NCBI GenBank assembly: GCA_041441455.1
Contig: JASDTB010000006.1
Coordinates: 1-34,211, forward strand
Direction of reading: 5' to 3'
DNA from: JAFIHK01 sp041441455
GTDB taxonomy: Bacteria; Bacteroidota; Bacteroidia; Bacteroidales; UBA932
DNA length: 34,211 nucleotides
The notes under the pieces are model-generated. The model ran no database searches. It saw only the letters and a program-made list of their open reading frames with translations, and was not told the origin of the DNA. Both the position numbers and the translations under genes were made by a program. Shown one piece after another: positions 1 to 7,996 of this stretch (within the stretch, counting starts at the first letter, position 1; the number at the start of each line of letters is the position of its first letter).

Positions 1-6
1 TTTTTT

Positions 7-14
7 TATATTTG
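7..14 (+). promoter_or_regulatory. Putative -7 promoter box for the nrf operon
   Basis: TATATTTG fits the Bacteroidetes -7 consensus TANNTTTG and lies 22 bases before the nrfH start, which would leave a very short 5' untranslated region. The matching -33 box would fall outside the window, so only half of the promoter can be judged. Confidence 0.5.
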
Positions 15-36
15 TCTTTAACTAAAACTTAAAGAC

Positions 37-618
37 ATGGAAAGCTTTTTCTACAAAAAGCTCGTTGTTCCAGGAATCATTCTTGCGGGTATCCTCGTGG
101 GTATTGTCGCTTATCTCTCTTATGTCTCTAGAATGCATTCCTATTTATCGGATGATCCTTCTGCCTGCGTAAATTGCCATATTATGGCGCCGTATTACCA
201 GTCTTGGCAGAAAAGTTCTCACAGTATGTGGACAAATTGTAATGATTGTCATGTGCCCCACCATAATGTAATGGCAAAGTATGCTTTTAAGGCAAAGGAT
301 GGCCTATTCCATGCCTCTGTTTTTACAGTTAGGATGGAGCCGCAAGTAATCAGACCTAGGGAGGAGAGCTATGGTGTGATTATGCAAAATTGTGTAAGAT
401 GCCATGAGTCTTTGAATAAAGAGTTTGTCAATACAGGTATGGCGAAATATGCCGATGTCAAGAGTGGAGATGCGAAAGCGTGTTGGGACTGCCACCGCGA
501 GGTCCCTCATGGAAGGATCTCTAATCTCTCTTCATCGCCTGGGGCAATTGTACCACTTCCGGAATCTCCTGTACCTGATTGGCTAAAACGAAAAATGAAC
601 AACAGTAAAAACAGATAA
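37..618 (+). CDS. nrfH: Cytochrome c nitrite reductase small subunit NrfH
   Basis: NrfH is a membrane-anchored tetraheme quinol dehydrogenase of the NapC/NirT family. It oxidises menaquinol and passes electrons to NrfA on the outer face of the inner membrane. The 193-residue protein has one N-terminal membrane helix (about residues 10-30). Four CxxCH heme sites follow: C44-H48 (CVNCH followed by IM, with the methionine typical of NrfH heme 1), C68-H72, C119-H123 and C149-H153. The length is normal for the family. nrfA starts only 2 bases downstream, so the two subunits are surely co-transcribed. The start is the first ATG after a Bacteroidetes-type -7 box. Identity is very secure from the heme pattern together with the neighbour. 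Confidence 0.97.
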   Translation: MESFFYKKLVVPGIILAGILVGIVAYLSYVSRMHSYLSDDPSACVNCHIMAPYYQSWQKSSHSMWTNCNDCHVPHHNVMAKYAFKAKDGLFHASVFTVRMEPQVIRPREESYGVIMQNCVRCHESLNKEFVNTGMAKYADVKSGDAKACWDCHREVPHGRISNLSSSPGAIVPLPESPVPDWLKRKMNNSKNR

Positions 619-620
619 CT

Positions 621-2111
621 ATGGGAAAGTTAAAAGATTACTACGAAAAGCATAAGAGGTTATTTCTTGTTTCGCTTTTCATCATCACCGCTGTTTCGGT
701 CTTCTTGTTAGGTCTTCTCGCAGCTTCGGTTACAGAGAGGAGGGCAGAAATTGCAACGCTTTTTAATAATAAGCGTGTTCAAATAACTGGTATCGAGTCT
801 AGAAACAGAATATGGGGCGAAAACTTTCCAAGAGAGTATGAGACTTGGAAACAGACATCCGATACAAATTTCGTCTCTAAACATAATGGAAACAAAATGG
901 ATGATGTTCTCGCTAAAAGACCATTAATGGTTGTCTTATGGGCAGGTTATCTATTTTCTCACGATTACTCTGCACCAAGGGGACACCACTATGCTGTAGA
1001 GGATGTGCGCAATACGCTTCGAACAGGATCTCCAATGACCGACAGCGAAGGCCCTCAACCGGCTACTTGTTGGACATGTAAGAGTCCCGATGTTCCAAGA
1101 TTGATGGCAGAAAAGGGTGTTGAGCAGTTTTATAAGTCTAAGTGGGCAATGTTTGGGAGTGAGGTTGTAAATTCGATAGGTTGTGCAGATTGTCACAATC
1201 CCGAAAATATGAATTTAGTGATTACTCGGCCTGCCTTAGCTGAGGCTTTTCAAAGAAGAGGCTCCGATGTCGAGAAGTCTAAGATTCAGGAGATGCGAAC
1301 TCTCGCATGTGCTCAGTGCCATGTAGAGTACTATTTCAAAGGTGATGGGAAATACCTGACATTTCCGTGGGATAAGGGAATTACTATGGAGGAGATTGAG
1401 AGTTATTATGATGAAATCAATTTTAGCGATTGGAAGCATACTCTAAGTAAAGCTCCAATGTTAAAGGCGCAGCATCCGGATTATGAGTTATTTATGCTTG
1501 GCCCACATGCTAAAAGGGGACTATCCTGCGCAGATTGTCATATGCCATACAAGGCAGAGGGTGGTATAAAGTATAGCGATCACCATATTTCGTCACCATT
1601 GAAAAACATAGACAGAACATGTCAAACCTGCCACCGTGATAGTGAGGAGAAGTTGAAAGAGTATGTATATGAGTATCAAGATAAGGTATTAGAGATTAGA
1701 GATCGAGTTGAAACTGAACTTGCAAAAGCCCATATTTTAGCAAAATTTGCTTGGGATAAAGGAGCAACTGAAGGCGAGATGGCTGATGTTATGAAATTGC
1801 TTAGACAGGCTCAATGGAGATGGGACTTTGCCGTTGCTTCACATGGAGCATCTTTCCATGCCCCAGTTGAGACTCAAAGAATCTTGGCGCATAGCCTGGA
1901 TAAATCTTACATGGCTCAAATGGCAATAAAAAAGGTACTGTATTCTAAAGGAGTAACCGAAGAGATTCAGATGCCTGATTTGTCTACAAAAGAGAAGGCT
2001 CAGCAATATATTGGTTTAGACATGAAGAGTCTAAAGCAGAAAAAAGATGAATTCAAAACTAAAATTATTCCAGAATGGCTGAAGCAGGCTCAAGAGAAAC
2101 AACGAATCTAA
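621..2111 (+). CDS. nrfA: Ammonia-forming cytochrome c nitrite reductase NrfA
   Basis: NrfA is a pentaheme periplasmic enzyme that reduces nitrite to ammonium with six electrons; known members also reduce nitric oxide, hydroxylamine and sulfite. An N-terminal signal/anchor helix spans about residues 14-36. The catalytic heme has the diagnostic lysine-ligated motif CWTCK (150-154). Four ordinary sites follow: CADCH 188-192, CAQCH 230-234, CADCH 303-307 and CQTCH 334-338. The stretch after heme 3 (VEYYF) carries the conserved active-site tyrosine region, and a DHH segment near residue 323 matches the conserved active-site/heme-ligand histidine region. The length of 496 residues is typical. The 3' end overlaps the ResB-like gene by 37 bases, coupling the enzyme to its heme-attachment machinery. 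Confidence 0.98.
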   Translation: MGKLKDYYEKHKRLFLVSLFIITAVSVFLLGLLAASVTERRAEIATLFNNKRVQITGIESRNRIWGENFPREYETWKQTSDTNFVSKHNGNKMDDVLAKRPLMVVLWAGYLFSHDYSAPRGHHYAVEDVRNTLRTGSPMTDSEGPQPATCWTCKSPDVPRLMAEKGVEQFYKSKWAMFGSEVVNSIGCADCHNPENMNLVITRPALAEAFQRRGSDVEKSKIQEMRTLACAQCHVEYYFKGDGKYLTFPWDKGITMEEIESYYDEINFSDWKHTLSKAPMLKAQHPDYELFMLGPHAKRGLSCADCHMPYKAEGGIKYSDHHISSPLKNIDRTCQTCHRDSEEKLKEYVYEYQDKVLEIRDRVETELAKAHILAKFAWDKGATEGEMADVMKLLRQAQWRWDFAVASHGASFHAPVETQRILAHSLDKSYMAQMAIKKVLYSKGVTEEIQMPDLSTKEKAQQYIGLDMKSLKQKKDEFKTKIIPEWLKQAQEKQRI

Positions 2112-3199
2112 GGCTTTATATAATAATCGTTTCAGCTATACTGTTTTCTGGTCTTCTTCTTGAGTTGACAATTGGAGCATTTCCTTTTGCCTTACTTAAG
2201 TATCCTGTATCATTAGTTGTTGGAATTGCAATCCTTGCACTGCTATTTGCAGGAAGATCGAAGCTTATTCTTTTGTTATCGAGGTTACATCTTACTGTTG
2301 TTTTATTGATTGTAATTGGATTGATGTCTATTGCTGCGGGGTTAATCCCCAACAACAATATTGTGGCATCGTGGCCATTTGTTCTCTCATATCTCTTGAC
2401 CATAGTAAATTTAGTATCAATCATTGCTGTTCGGTTAAAATCTGTCAAAAAGCGTGACATCACTTTTCTAATCGTTCATTTTGGGACATTGTCTCTACTG
2501 CTAACAATGGGTTTGGGTTTTGCTGATAAAGAGAAATATCTAATGAGGGTTTTTTATGGTGATCCTGAATGGAGGGCGGAGAACAAAAACAGCGGTCAGG
2601 TTGTCGAGTTGGACATTGCTCTTGGATTATCTGATTTTAGAATTGATGAGTATCCACCTGTTGTTCATGTAATCAATAAAACAAGCGGAAAATTCATCAT
2701 TTCGGGTAGTGAAAATAGATGCGAATTGATTGAAAAACAAAAATTAATTTTGGCTGACTATGTTGTTATTACAGACTCAATTATTTCGAGGAAGATGATT
2801 TCCACAAAAGCTTACTTAACTCTATTGAAAAATGGTCAATCACTTGGTCAATTCATGATAAGTTGTGGGAATTATTTTGAATCTCCAAAAACGATAGAGC
2901 TCTCCGATTCATCGGTGCTAGTAATGGATATGCCTCAAGCTAAGTCATATATATCAGATATTGTTGTGTTTAGAAAGGATAAAGAGACAATAAAAGGGAG
3001 TACTTCCGTAAATGATCCTCTATCTGTTGGCTTTTGGACTATTTATCAGAGCGGATATGACGAAGTAAAGGGAAAGGACTCTGATTACTCTGTTTTTGAA
3101 CTTGTTTATGACCCATGGAAAAATGGTGTTATAGGGTCTGTTCTAATTCTTTTCTTGGGCTGTGTTTTATTAATAGTAGGAGGAAGGAAAAATGGTTGA
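2075..3199 (+). CDS. resB: ResB-like cytochrome c biogenesis protein (System II)
   Basis: This is the ResB/Ccs1-type half of the System II cytochrome c synthase, which with CcsA carries heme across the membrane and attaches it to CxxCH proteins such as NrfH and NrfA. The 374-residue protein has four to five hydrophobic helices in roughly residues 14-145, a soluble, presumably periplasmic region (about 160-345), and a final helix near 352-370. That is a short form of the family. The start overlaps the last 37 bases of nrfA; the next in-frame methionine is far inside, so ATG 2075 is the only sensible start. Its own 3' end overlaps ccsA by 8 bases. Sequence conservation of ResB is low, so the call rests on topology, weak resemblance and the fixed neighbourhood. 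Confidence 0.82.
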   Translation: MAEAGSRETTNLRLYIIIVSAILFSGLLLELTIGAFPFALLKYPVSLVVGIAILALLFAGRSKLILLLSRLHLTVVLLIVIGLMSIAAGLIPNNNIVASWPFVLSYLLTIVNLVSIIAVRLKSVKKRDITFLIVHFGTLSLLLTMGLGFADKEKYLMRVFYGDPEWRAENKNSGQVVELDIALGLSDFRIDEYPPVVHVINKTSGKFIISGSENRCELIEKQKLILADYVVITDSIISRKMISTKAYLTLLKNGQSLGQFMISCGNYFESPKTIELSDSSVLVMDMPQAKSYISDIVVFRKDKETIKGSTSVNDPLSVGFWTIYQSGYDEVKGKDSDYSVFELVYDPWKNGVIGSVLILFLGCVLLIVGGRKNG

Positions 3200-3968
3200 A
3201 TGGAGTAGTTTTATATATTTTTCGTCTATTACTGTAATCCTTTGGATTGTAGCGATTGTGCTTATTTATTTAAATAAAAGTAAAGCACTCTCAACTCTAT
3301 TTGTAATAGCTGGTATTTTGGTCTTTATGATTTTTATTATTGGCTTGTGGAGATGGTTGGGACATCCACCTTTCAGAACTATGGGTGAAACAAGGTTGTG
3401 GTACTCTCTCTTTATAATGATTACGGGTTTAGTTATTTATCTCAAATGGAAGTATAAGTGGCTAATTGCTTATTCTGCAATTGTATCTACTGTATTTATG
3501 ATCATAAATATTGCAAAGCCTGAGTTGCATTTCACTAATCTTATGCCTGCCCTTAGAAGCCCTTGGTTCATTCCTCATGTTTCATCTTATATCCTTTCTT
3601 ACTCAATTTTGGGAGCAGCTTTCATTTGTGGATTAATGATAGTTTTTAGCAAAAAAAGCGATAAAAATGAATTGTACATTCTCTCCGACAATTTAGTTGC
3701 TATTGGATTTGGCCTTTTGCTTGCTGGAATGCTTATGGGTGCTTTATGGGCAAAAGAGGCTTGGGGTGACTTTTGGACTTGGGATCCAAAAGAGACGTGG
3801 GCATTCACTACTGCTGTTTTTTATTTGGTTTTTATCCACCTCAGACGTATTACTAAAACTCAGAACATGGCAGCATATTTCTTGATCATCTCTTTTATAT
3901 TGTTACTAATTACCTGGCTTGGTGTTTCGTATTTGCCTATAGCAGAGGGAAGTATGCATACGTATTAA
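3192..3968 (+). CDS. ccsA: CcsA-like cytochrome c biogenesis protein with WWD heme-handling motif
   Basis: This is the heme-handling partner of ResB in System II cytochrome c maturation. The 258-residue polytopic protein carries the tryptophan-rich WWD signature at about 191-198 (WGDFWTWD, followed by PKETW). It also has the conserved external histidines H129 (in PWFIPH) and H256 (in the C-terminal SMHTY), which in characterised CcsA/CcmC/CcmF proteins flank the WWD loop and ligate heme. H216 lies in a membrane helix. About seven to eight helices are apparent. It is the last gene of the nrf operon. No obvious terminator follows, and the his promoter begins almost at once. Confidence 0.93.
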   Translation: MVEWSSFIYFSSITVILWIVAIVLIYLNKSKALSTLFVIAGILVFMIFIIGLWRWLGHPPFRTMGETRLWYSLFIMITGLVIYLKWKYKWLIAYSAIVSTVFMIINIAKPELHFTNLMPALRSPWFIPHVSSYILSYSILGAAFICGLMIVFSKKSDKNELYILSDNLVAIGFGLLLAGMLMGALWAKEAWGDFWTWDPKETWAFTTAVFYLVFIHLRRITKTQNMAAYFLIISFILLLITWLGVSYLPIAEGSMHTY

Positions 3969-3973
3969 AAATA

Positions 3974-4008
3974 TTTGTAGAATAATTCAAAAAAATCATA
4001 TACATTTG
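3974..4008 (+). promoter_or_regulatory. Putative Bacteroidetes-type promoter of the his operon
   Basis: TTTG at 3974-3977 and TACATTTG at 4001-4008 match the -33/-7 consensus TTTG and TANNTTTG with 23 bases between them, at the long end of the usual spacing. Transcription would start near 4014, about 12 bases before the histidine-rich leader peptide. This is the geometry expected for a translated attenuator. Confidence 0.55.
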
Positions 4009-4025
4009 CCCATCAAATCGAACAA

Positions 4026-4109
4026 ATGAAATACGGTCAATTATCAAATGTTATGCATCATCATCACCTCCATCATCATGGCAGGTCGCATTCTCATTTG
4101 AATTTTTAA
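4026..4109 (+). CDS. hisL: Histidine-rich leader peptide of the his operon
   Basis: A 27-codon frame, ATG 4026 to TAA 4107-4109, encodes nine histidines: four in a row, a leucine, three more, then H-S-H near the end. It sits directly upstream of an intrinsic terminator and of hisG, the position and composition of the HisL leader peptide known from enteric bacteria. Its role would be as a sensor: when charged histidyl-tRNA is scarce, the ribosome stalls on the His codons (4056-4079) and downstream RNA folding changes. The peptide itself needs no function. No Shine-Dalgarno sequence precedes it, as is usual in Bacteroidetes. It does not resemble any enteric HisL beyond its histidine content. 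Confidence 0.9.
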   Translation: MKYGQLSNVMHHHHLHHHGRSHSHLNF

Positions 4110-4157
4110 TTGACAGTTAAATAAGTGATACGAGGGCTTGCCAAATCTGGTGAGCCC
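4066..4157 (+). promoter_or_regulatory. Histidine attenuator: competing protector, antiterminator and terminator stems
   Basis: Three mutually exclusive pairings can be drawn. Protector: ACCTCC (4066-4071, inside the His codons) with GGCAGGT (4080-4086), one bulged base. Antiterminator: GGCAGGTC (4080-4087) with GGCTTGCC (4135-4142), eight pairs including two G-U. Terminator: GGGCTTGCC (4134-4142) with GGTGAGCCC (4149-4157). A ribosome stalled on the His codons would cover the protector arm, free 4080-4087 to pair with 4135-4142, and abolish the terminator. Without a stall the protector forms and transcription stops. The pairings are seen in the sequence; the mechanism is inferred from classical attenuation. 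Confidence 0.75.
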
Positions 4158-4163
4158 TTTTTT
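4134..4163 (+). terminator. Intrinsic terminator in the his leader
   Basis: A nine-pair stem (4134-4142 with 4149-4157, two G-U pairs) encloses a six-base loop and is followed directly by six Ts (4158-4163). It lies between the leader peptide and hisG, so it acts as an attenuator rather than the end of the upstream operon. Confidence 0.88.
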
Positions 4164-4187
4164 ATTTTCAATCCATTTTAAATTTTT

Positions 4188-5039
4188 ATGATAAGATTAG
4201 CAGTTCAGGCTAAAGGCCGTCTGTACGACGACAGTACAGCTTTACTTAAAGACGCAGGTGTCTCTTTTGAAGAGAGTAAGAGAAAATTACTCTCAAAGAG
4301 CAATGATTTTCCAGTGGAGATCTTATATCTGCGCGACGACGATATCCCAGGTGCAGTCGCCTCTGGAGTTGCAGATATTGGGATCGTTGGGCTAAACGAA
4401 GTGTATGAGAAAAAGGCAAATGTAGATATCATCCATCGTATGGGGTTTGGTAAGTGCAGACTCTCATTGGCAATACCAAAGAGCGATGATTATTTTGACA
4501 TTAAGTGGTTTAATGATAAGAGAGTAGCAACGTCTTATCCTGTAATTTTGGAAGACTATTTTCGTCAAAATGGAATTAAAGCTATGATCCAAGAGATTTC
4601 TGGATCGGTGGAAATTGCCCCATCTGTAGGAATGGCAGATGCAATTTTTGATATTGTAAGTTCTGGAGGAACACTTGTGTCTAATGGTTTAAAAGAGGTA
4701 GAGCAGGTGATAAATTCAGAGGCTGTACTAATCTGTACAAAAGGGATTGTTGCAGATAAATTAAAGATTATCAATCAGCTTTTGGTGCGTTTTGAGGCAG
4801 TCGAGAGAAGCAAAGGAATGAAATATCTCGTAATTAATCTACCATCTTCAAAAATTGATAGGGCGGTTGAGATTTTGCCTGGAATGAAGAGCCCAACAGT
4901 TATGCCTTTGGCTAATTCGGGATGGTGTTCTGTCCACTCGGTAGTAAATCAAAGTGAGATATGGGAAAAAATTGAAAAGCTTAAAATGATTGGAGCTGAA
5001 GACATTCTCGTATTATCATTAGATAAAATGATGTTGTAA
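4188..5039 (+). CDS. hisG: ATP phosphoribosyltransferase HisG (long form)
   Basis: HisG joins ATP and PRPP to give phosphoribosyl-ATP, the first and feedback-controlled step of histidine synthesis. The 283-residue length corresponds to the long form, which carries a C-terminal ACT-like regulatory domain (about 205-283) that binds histidine and does not need HisZ. The N-terminal half has the expected start (RLAVQAKGRL) and the conserved DIGIVGLNE stretch near 63-71. The PRPP-binding signature runs from about E142 to L163 and includes GMADAIFDIVSSGGTL. It is the first structural gene behind the histidine attenuator, with 37 bases before hisD. Confidence 0.97.
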   Translation: MIRLAVQAKGRLYDDSTALLKDAGVSFEESKRKLLSKSNDFPVEILYLRDDDIPGAVASGVADIGIVGLNEVYEKKANVDIIHRMGFGKCRLSLAIPKSDDYFDIKWFNDKRVATSYPVILEDYFRQNGIKAMIQEISGSVEIAPSVGMADAIFDIVSSGGTLVSNGLKEVEQVINSEAVLICTKGIVADKLKIINQLLVRFEAVERSKGMKYLVINLPSSKIDRAVEILPGMKSPTVMPLANSGWCSVHSVVNQSEIWEKIEKLKMIGAEDILVLSLDKMML

Positions 5040-5076
5040 TTCAATCAATAATGTTCTTACTAAAACAAAAAAAGTC

Positions 5077-6366
5077 ATGCAAAATATTATTTATTATCCG
5101 TCTGTTGAGACTTGGGGTGAAATTACAAAAAGACCATCTTGGTCGGAATCAATGCTATTCGAATCTGTTCGCGATATAATTAGAGATGTCAGAAAAAGGG
5201 GAGATGAAGCGGTCGTAGATTATACTGAGATCTTTGATGGTGTAAGAAATTTTTCTTTAAAGGTGGCTACTTGTGAGATTCAAATTGCGGCTCAGGATTG
5301 CTCAGAAGAGCTAAAAAGGGCAGTGAGTATAGCTGCAGAAAATATATCAAAATTTCACAAAGCTCAATATATTGATGGTGTTGTTGTCGAGACGATGCCT
5401 GGAGTTAAATGTTTTCAAAAAAGTGTTCCAATTGGAAGAGTAGGTCTGTATATTCCTGGAGGTACTGCTCCTCTTTTTTCTACACTCTTAATGCTTGCTA
5501 TTCCTGCAATAGAGGCAGGATGTCGAGAGATAGTTGTCTGCACACCTCCTTCAAAAGAAGGAAAGATTTCTGATGAGTTGCTTTATATTGCCAAGTTGCT
5601 CGGTATTGAGGAGATTTACAAGGTGGGAGGTGTTCAAGCAATTGCTGCAATGGCTTATGGGACTGATACAATTAAAAAGGTGGACAAAATATTCGGTCCT
5701 GGAAACCAGTATGTAAATGAGGCAAAGGTTCAGGTTTCTAGAGATGTTGCAATAGATATGGTTGCTGGTCCTTCAGAAGTAATGATCCTTGCTGACGATA
5801 CTGCAGTTGCCTCATTTATTTCAGCAGATATGCTTTCGCAGGCTGAGCATGGTCCTGACTCCCAATCTATTTTACTCACGACCTCTCCTTCAGTCGCAAA
5901 GCAGGTTTCTCAGTTACTCGAAGAGCAGATGTCTGGCTTATCAAGAGGCGATATTATAAATAGATCGATAAAGAACAGCAGAATTATTGTGCTCTCTTCT
6001 GTCGATGAAATGATCCAATATTCAAATAGTTATGCTCCTGAGCACTTGATTCTGGCTATTGAGAAGGCAGAAAGGTATTGCAATAAAATTTTAAATGCAG
6101 GAAGCGTCTTTATAGGGAACTACTCTCCAGAGACAGTTGGAGATTATTGTTCTGGGACTAATCATACATTGCCCACTGCTGGATGGGCAAAATCTACAGG
6201 AGGTGTCTCTTTGTCTAGTTTCTTAAAGAGGATTACATTTCAAGAGATCTCCAAAGAGGGAATTCTTCTCGTTGGGCCAATTGCATCAGTAATGGCAGAG
6301 GCAGAGGGTTTGGCAGCGCATAAGCTTGCTGTAGATGAAAGAGTTGGTAATGTTTTAAAAGGATGA
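5077..6366 (+). CDS. hisD: Histidinol dehydrogenase HisD
   Basis: HisD is a zinc-dependent NAD enzyme that oxidises histidinol to histidine in two steps, the last reactions of the pathway. The length of 429 residues is normal. Visible signatures include GPGNQYVNEAKVQV (207-220), the zinc-binding DMLSQAEHGPDSQS region (Q256 and H259), the catalytic PEH near residue 325, and the late conserved segment GDYCSGTNHTLPTAGWA. hisC-hisB follows after 7 bases. The 37-base gap from hisG is the largest inside the operon and shows no hairpin. Confidence 0.98.
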   Translation: MQNIIYYPSVETWGEITKRPSWSESMLFESVRDIIRDVRKRGDEAVVDYTEIFDGVRNFSLKVATCEIQIAAQDCSEELKRAVSIAAENISKFHKAQYIDGVVVETMPGVKCFQKSVPIGRVGLYIPGGTAPLFSTLLMLAIPAIEAGCREIVVCTPPSKEGKISDELLYIAKLLGIEEIYKVGGVQAIAAMAYGTDTIKKVDKIFGPGNQYVNEAKVQVSRDVAIDMVAGPSEVMILADDTAVASFISADMLSQAEHGPDSQSILLTTSPSVAKQVSQLLEEQMSGLSRGDIINRSIKNSRIIVLSSVDEMIQYSNSYAPEHLILAIEKAERYCNKILNAGSVFIGNYSPETVGDYCSGTNHTLPTAGWAKSTGGVSLSSFLKRITFQEISKEGILLVGPIASVMAEAEGLAAHKLAVDERVGNVLKG

Positions 6367-6373
6367 ATTAGCT

Positions 6374-7996
6374 ATGACTAGAATTGAAAAATTGGCAAGG
6401 AGAAATATATGGTGTCTCACTCCTTACTCTACCGCTAGAGACGAAGCTTATGGCTCTATTGATATCTACTTGGATGCAAATGAATCACCTTATGACGATG
6501 GGATTAATCGATATCCAGACCCAAGAAGTAAAAGGCTTAGAAATATGCTCTCTTTGATTTACAATGTCGAACCAGAAAAGATTGTAGTAGGGAATGGAAG
6601 TGACGAAACGATTGACCTTGTGATAAGGGTCTTTTGTACACCAGGTGTCGATAATATTGTCTCTATCTCTCCAACTTATGGAATGTATAAAGTCTGTGCT
6701 GGGGTAAATGATGTTGAGTATCGTGAATTACCTCTGAATAACGATTTTGGATTTGATAATCAAGATCTACTTGCCCTTACAGATTGCAATACAAAGTTGA
6801 TTTTTGTTTGTAATCCCAATAACCCAACCTCACTCTCACTTTCCACGAATCAATTAAGAGATTTAGCATCTAAATTTGAGGGATTACTAGTTATAGATGA
6901 GGCATATATAGAGTTCTCAAAAAATCAGAGCATGGCTCAGTATATTGATGAATTTGACAACATTATAATCTTAAGAACATTATCAAAAGCTTACGGAATG
7001 GCAGGTCTTAGGATAGGATCAGCATTAGCTAATCAAGAGATCATCAATTTACTAAGCAAAGTTAAGTATCCATATAATATTGATGTCTTAAGTGAATGGG
7101 AGGCTGTATGTAGGTTAATGACACGTAGTAGCGATAAAATTGATGAGATAAAACGAGAGAGAGAGAGTTTAGAGTTGGCCATCAAAGAGTTGGCGATCTT
7201 TGATAATGTGATAAAAAGTGACACAAACTTTTTATTAGTTCAAACCGATGATGCAAAAAGAATTTATGACTATCTCTCTGTAAATCAAATTATGGTTAGG
7301 CGTCGCAGCTTTAATCAAAAGGAGTATTTAAGAATTACTGTTGGCACTCCATCGCAAAATAGGATTTTGCTTAGTGCGCTAGCGGAGTTAAAAATTGTTG
7401 AGAGTAGAGAGGAGCGTCTAAGAGTTGTGTGCCTTAGCTCTAAAACAAATGAGACAGTCATTAGTATCAGTCTCAACTTGGATGGGTCAGGAAAGGCAAA
7501 AATTTCAACAGGGATAGGCTTCTTCGACCATATGCTGACTCAGATTCCTGTGCATAGTATGACTGATCTTGAGATTCTAGCTGAAGGCGATTTCTCTACT
7601 GACGATCACCACATTGTTGAAGATACTGGTCTTCTGCTTGGACGTGCTTTTAACGAGGCTTTGGGTGATAAAAAGGGAATAGAGAGATATGGTTTTGTTT
7701 TGCCAATGGATGAGTCTCAGGCAAAGGTCGTACTTGATTTTGGTGGAAGAGACGAACTTGTTTGGTTGGGAGAATTTAAGCGTGAAAGGGTTGGAGAGCT
7801 TTCGACCGAGATGATATCTCATTTCTTTAAAAGTTTTGCCAGAGGTGCTTCATGCAATATTCATGTTGAGTTTTTTGGAGAGAATGACCACCACAAAGCA
7901 GAAGCAATCTTTAAATCCTTTGCAAGAGCAATTCGCCAAGCAATTCGCCGAAATTCATGGAATAAAATAATACCATCTTCAAAAGGATCGTTATGA
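6374..7996 (+). CDS. hisC/hisB: HisC-HisB fusion: histidinol-phosphate aminotransferase plus imidazoleglycerol-phosphate dehydratase
   Basis: One uninterrupted 540-codon frame holds two pathway enzymes. Residues 1 to about 342 are a class I/II PLP aminotransferase: DANESP (34-39), GNGSDE (73-78), NPNNPT (147-152), D175 and the PLP lysine K205 in LSKAYGMAGLR. Residues from about 350 to 540 are the HisB dehydratase, with its three metal-binding signatures FFDHM (383-387), DDHHIVEDTG (410-419) and NDHHKAEA (504-511). The linker is only about eight residues. The histidinol-phosphate phosphatase (HAD) domain found at the N-terminus of bifunctional HisB is absent. A GTG at 7427 could act as an internal start for separate HisB, but nothing shows that it does. 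It overlaps hisH by 4 bases. Confidence 0.95.
   Translation: MTRIEKLARRNIWCLTPYSTARDEAYGSIDIYLDANESPYDDGINRYPDPRSKRLRNMLSLIYNVEPEKIVVGNGSDETIDLVIRVFCTPGVDNIVSISPTYGMYKVCAGVNDVEYRELPLNNDFGFDNQDLLALTDCNTKLIFVCNPNNPTSLSLSTNQLRDLASKFEGLLVIDEAYIEFSKNQSMAQYIDEFDNIIILRTLSKAYGMAGLRIGSALANQEIINLLSKVKYPYNIDVLSEWEAVCRLMTRSSDKIDEIKRERESLELAIKELAIFDNVIKSDTNFLLVQTDDAKRIYDYLSVNQIMVRRRSFNQKEYLRITVGTPSQNRILLSALAELKIVESREERLRVVCLSSKTNETVISISLNLDGSGKAKISTGIGFFDHMLTQIPVHSMTDLEILAEGDFSTDDHHIVEDTGLLLGRAFNEALGDKKGIERYGFVLPMDESQAKVVLDFGGRDELVWLGEFKRERVGELSTEMISHFFKSFARGASCNIHVEFFGENDHHKAEAIFKSFARAIRQAIRRNSWNKIIPSSKGSL

Noticed and set aside
4056..4097. Run of histidines read as a metal-binding peptide or an engineered His tag
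   Set aside because: Its place directly before a terminator and hisG, with matching competing stems, is fully explained by histidine attenuation.
7155..7167. GA dinucleotide run as a phase-variation repeat
   Set aside because: It is only about 13 bases long, lies in a conserved metabolic gene and encodes an Arg/Glu-rich helix; slippage control is not plausible.
7380..7430. HisC-HisB fusion as a sequencing frameshift or lost stop codon artefact
   Set aside because: The frame stays open with coherent codons through the linker and both domains are complete; an artefact cannot be fully excluded without reads, but nothing in the sequence suggests one.
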